A DNA stretch of 42,453 nt from assembly GCA_037379885.1 (NCBI GenBank), contig JARRJC010000002.1, positions 1 through 42,453 on the forward strand, given 5' to 3'. The notes under the pieces are model-generated. The model did not search any database and was not told the origin of the DNA. It worked only from the letters and a program-made list of their open reading frames with translations. Origin of the DNA: Limibacillus sp. Lineage in GTDB: Bacteria; Pseudomonadota; Alphaproteobacteria; Kiloniellales; CECT-8803. Of the stretch, positions 40,125-42,453 are shown in pieces. Every line of letters begins with the position of its first letter. Position 1 is the first letter of the stretch. The position numbers were made by a program, and so were the translations under genes.

Positions 40125-41766
40125 CCTTGTCGAATTGGGCCTTCTGGCCGCTGCCGTAGCGCTTCAGCGCGCCCTCGCCGCCGACGGCGTTGGGGCGCTG
40201 GAAAATCCAGTTCTGCCAGGCGGTCAGCCGCCCGAAGATCTTGGTCTCCATGGTCTCAGGCCCGGCAAAGCGCAGGTTGGCCTCCATGCCGGTCATGGCG
40301 TCGGGGGAGAAGGAGGCGCGCTCTTCCAGGAAGATGCGGACTTCGTCCTCCCAATCGATGTCGTCGTAGGCGGCCGTCACCAGGCCCAGTTCCTCGGCGG
40401 CCTCGGCGTCCAGGGGCTCGCCGCACCTGGCCTCGGCGGCGCCGACGCTCTCGGGCTCGCCCAGGAAACGGGTCTCAAGCCGCGACAGGCCGTTGGACAT
40501 GGGATAGGCGCCGAAGTTGGCAGCCGAAAGGCTCAGGGTCGCCTCCGGGCGGTTGTCGCCCTCGAAGGCGCCCAGCGCCATGAAGCTGCGGTCGCAGGCG
40601 AAGACGATCTCCGCCAGGAAGCCGGCAAAGCAGCTGCCCGGCTCGATCAGCGCCACCAGAGAGCGCGAGGTCATGTCGACCCGCTTCATGGTGCGCGTCC
40701 AGTAGAGTCGGCACTCGCGCACCAGCCAGTCGTCCGCGTGTTCTTCCAGGAAGGAGTCGAAGGCCAGGACCTTCTTAGGGTCGCCCGCGCTGGTGAAGGT
40801 GATGACGCCGATGGAGCGCTCGTTGTTGCGCAGATGCAGGATCGCGTCGTCCAGCTCGCGCGTCAGGCGCAGCGGCCAGAAGGCATCGCCCAGTTCCTTC
40901 ATGGCGGCCAGGTCGGCGGGAACCTCCTGATCGGGCTCCTTGATCAGGATGTTGGCGATCCCGGCGGCGCGGTCGATCGAAACCTCGACGCAGGAATAGG
41001 TGACGCCGTCCTCGCCGAACTCTCGGGTGAGCGGCCCCAGCGTCACGCCCTTCTCGCCCGCGGGCCGGTCGGAGGTCGCGGCCAGCTTGCCGGCCTCCTC
41101 CTTCACGGTCTCGGCGAACTTGGAGTTGGGCACCACGGCGTCCACCAGCCGCCAGTCGGCGGCCTTCTTGCCCTTGATGCCTTCCTCGATGGAACAGAAA
41201 ACGTCGGCGCGGTCGCGGCGCACCTTGCGCTTGTCGGTGACGCGCGTCAGGCCGCCGGTGCCCGGCAAAACGGCCAGCAGCGGCACCTCGGGCAGCGCCA
41301 CGGAGGAGGAGCCGTCGTCGGTCAGCAGGATGCGGTCGGTCGCCAGCGCCAGTTCGTAGCCGCCGCCCGCGCAGGCGCCGGTCACCGCCGCCATGTACTT
41401 CTGGCCGCTGTGCTCGCTGGCGTCCTCCATGGAGTTGCGCGTCTCGTTGGTGAACTTGCAGAAGTTGACCTTGTGGGCATGCTCGGAGCCCGCCAGCATG
41501 CGGATGTTGGCGCCCGCGCAGAAGACCTTCTCCTTGCCCGAGCGCAGCACCACCACCTTGACCTCGGGATGCTCGAAGCGCAGGCGCTGGATCGCATCGT
41601 AGAGCTCGATATCGACGCCCAGATCGTAGGAGTTGAGCTTCAGCTCATAGCCCTCGAACAGGCCCGCCTTCTCGTCGACGTCCATGACCAGATCGGCGCG
41701 CTCGCCGTCGGTCTCGATGCGCCAATGGCGATACTTCGAGGGGTCGGTCTGGAAGTCGATGCGCAT
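40114..41766 (-). CDS. boxC: 2,3-Epoxybenzoyl-CoA dihydrolase (BoxC)
   Basis: BoxC is the crotonase-family enzyme that hydrolytically opens the ring of 2,3-epoxybenzoyl-CoA to 3,4-dehydroadipyl-CoA semialdehyde plus formate. The 550-aa length is characteristic and much longer than simple enoyl-CoA hydratases. The N-terminal half shows the CoA-site FCAGANIRMLAG and the oxyanion-hole region VTGACAGGGYELALATD. The second half has a weaker duplicate, LVALIEPGSCFAGFLAEIVFACD. The ATG has GGGAG about 7 nt upstream. It is the first gene of the operon, and the AT-rich promoter region upstream overlaps the end of the DUF309 gene. boxD, the benzoate-CoA ligase and benzoate transport genes are not in this window. 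Confidence 0.97.
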   Translation of the reverse strand: MRIDFQTDPSKYRHWRIETDGERADLVMDVDEKAGLFEGYELKLNSYDLGVDIELYDAIQRLRFEHPEVKVVVLRSGKEKVFCAGANIRMLAGSEHAHKVNFCKFTNETRNSMEDASEHSGQKYMAAVTGACAGGGYELALATDRILLTDDGSSSVALPEVPLLAVLPGTGGLTRVTDKRKVRRDRADVFCSIEEGIKGKKAADWRLVDAVVPNSKFAETVKEEAGKLAATSDRPAGEKGVTLGPLTREFGEDGVTYSCVEVSIDRAAGIANILIKEPDQEVPADLAAMKELGDAFWPLRLTRELDDAILHLRNNERSIGVITFTSAGDPKKVLAFDSFLEEHADDWLVRECRLYWTRTMKRVDMTSRSLVALIEPGSCFAGFLAEIVFACDRSFMALGAFEGDNRPEATLSLSAANFGAYPMSNGLSRLETRFLGEPESVGAAEARCGEPLDAEAAEELGLVTAAYDDIDWEDEVRIFLEERASFSPDAMTGMEANLRFAGPETMETKIFGRLTAWQNWIFQRPNAVGGEGALKRYGSGQKAQFDKERV

Positions 41767-41899
41767 GGGGCTCTCCCGTTTTTTCGGTTCTTGTCTCCGG
41801 CCGGGCGGCTCTGCCGCCGCTCTCGCCTCACAGCCTGGAAAGGCCGTGACGCCACCTTATCGCCTCAAGGCAAGGAATCAAGAAAAAACTGCTCTAAAA

Positions 41900-41931
41900 A
41901 GCATATTATAAAGATGTAGAAGCATTATTAT
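41900..41931 (-). promoter_or_regulatory. Candidate boxC promoter/operator: 21-bp-spaced direct repeats and a TATAAT
   Basis: In an unusually AT-rich patch of the otherwise GC-rich window, AGCATATTAT (41900-41909) and AGCATTATTAT (41921-41931) are direct repeats with a 21-bp period, about two helical turns. The second lies in a near-palindrome (GCATAATAATGC on the minus strand) and includes the stop codon of the DUF309 gene. A perfect -10 box TATAAT is on the minus strand at 41905-41910. No convincing -35 is seen. BoxR is a plausible binder because BzdR/BoxR sites contain TGCA-type direct repeats, but this is inferred. Confidence 0.55.
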
Positions 41932-42368
41932 GCATGTTCTGTCTTGATTTCGCTTACAAGCTGCGCCAGACGTTCCTTCGAGACAGCCATGACGGGCGCG
42001 TCTTGCAGGCCGGGCTCGGCGCGCAGCCGGTCCACCTCCGCCAGCAGACGGGCGACGGCCTTCTCCTGGCCCATCACCGCTTTCAGGCGCGCGTTGGTCA
42101 GTTGGATCAGCGCCTGGAGCAAGAGCCGCTCCCGGCTCTGCGGTGCGCAGGCCAGCCAGACCGCCTCCCAGACCTCGTGCGCCTCCCAATAGAAGCCTTC
42201 CTCGTAGAGCCGCCAGCCGTAGCGGTAGGGCAGGTTCTCGGCCCAGGCATCCGGGTCGGTGCGGGCCGGCCCCTCGGCCTTGGCCCGCTCCAAGGGCGCG
42301 CTGTCCGGCACGCTCCCGCTGCCGGGGCGGTGCGGCGCGCGCGGCAGTGGCAGGTCCCCGGCCTGCAT
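41928..42368 (-). CDS. DUF309 domain protein
   Basis: A 146-aa protein of the DUF309 family, small helical proteins of unknown function. The hallmark is the RLYEEGFYWEAHEVWEAVW segment at about residues 53-71, followed by LLQALIQLTNARLKAVMGQ. The N-terminal 40 residues are proline-rich and not part of the domain. Its ATG follows immediately on the TAG of the partial upstream gene (TAGATG), so the two are likely co-transcribed. Its own stop codon lies inside the AT-rich direct repeats of the boxC promoter region. Confidence 0.85.
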   Translation of the reverse strand: MQAGDLPLPRAPHRPGSGSVPDSAPLERAKAEGPARTDPDAWAENLPYRYGWRLYEEGFYWEAHEVWEAVWLACAPQSRERLLLQALIQLTNARLKAVMGQEKAVARLLAEVDRLRAEPGLQDAPVMAVSKERLAQLVSEIKTEHA

Positions 42369-42453
42369 CTAGAGACAGGCGGAGGCCGAGTCCGCCGCCA
42401 GGGCATCGAGCAGCGCGGGCGAGCCCTGGATGGCGCTGCGCTGCATGTAGAAG
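42369..42453 (-). CDS. C-terminal end of an unidentified gene (5' part outside window)
   Basis: The last 27 codons and TAG of a minus-strand reading frame, ending FYMQRSAIQGSPALL then DALAADSASACL. It abuts the DUF309 start codon with no gap. There is too little to name a family; it could be any protein ending in an Ala-rich tail. Confidence 0.45.
   Translation of the reverse strand, partial: FYMQRSAIQGSPALLDALAADSASACL

Overview
The window is strongly GC-rich, gene-dense DNA that looks like an alphaproteobacterial chromosome. Supporting signs are a hybrid box benzoyl-CoA pathway with a BoxR-type regulator, a B12 salvage locus behind a cobalamin riboswitch, an Irr-like palindrome, HAAT-type ABC transport, and very frequent 4-bp ATGA/GTGA gene overlaps. 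A Rhodospirillales/Kiloniellales-type lineage would fit, but that is an inference. Nearly everything is on the minus strand. The plus-strand exceptions are cobU, a guanidino-hydrolase/carbamoylase pair, a DUF547 gene and a GNAT gene. No rRNA, tRNA, IS element, prophage or CRISPR array was seen.

Layout. (1) 1-4315: a small catabolic cluster with a LysR regulator, a frameshifted Rieske oxygenase, an enolase-superfamily enzyme and a 3-hydroxyisobutyrate-dehydrogenase-like gene cut by the window edge. The substrate is unknown. (2) 4424-12134: B12 salvage, with cobU (+) meeting cobQ (-), then btuD-btuC-btuF-btuB upstream of cobQ behind a cobalamin riboswitch, and cobO beyond it. The only gene-free stretch over 300 bp, 11040-11522, is this riboswitch leader. 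(3) 12222-14332 (+): an amidinohydrolase-type enzyme translationally coupled to an M20 carbamoylase, then a Tat-exported DUF547 protein. (4) 15471-17580 (-): peroxiredoxin, [2Fe-2S] ferredoxin and thioredoxin-reductase-like ferredoxin reductase. (5) 17694-24800 (-): release factor 3, purine nucleoside phosphorylase and a HAAT ABC transporter whose two permeases are fused. (6) 24892-28758 (-): a three-subunit molybdenum hydroxylase followed by a ubiquitin-like MoaD/ThiS-type protein. (7) 28945-31849: DUF1499, a D-2-hydroxyacid dehydrogenase, an SDR and a GNAT. (8) 31846-35761 (-): otsB, a GH15 hydrolase and otsA. (9) 35889-41766 (-): boxC, boxB, boxA, a hotdog thioesterase and boxR, with an AT-rich promoter/operator region upstream of boxC. 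A DUF309 gene and the tail of another gene follow.

How the genes work together. BtuB, BtuF and BtuCD would import corrinoids, and CobO, CobU and CobQ would convert them toward adenosylcobalamin. BoxAB epoxidises benzoyl-CoA and BoxC opens the ring, with BoxR as the likely benzoyl-CoA sensor. OtsBA makes trehalose next to a GH15 enzyme that may turn it over. The least explained parts are the guanidino/ureido enzyme pair, the molybdenum hydroxylase with its own ubiquitin-like partner, the enolase family member lacking a metal ligand, and several small tandem repeats that sit exactly on gene ends or ribosome binding sites.
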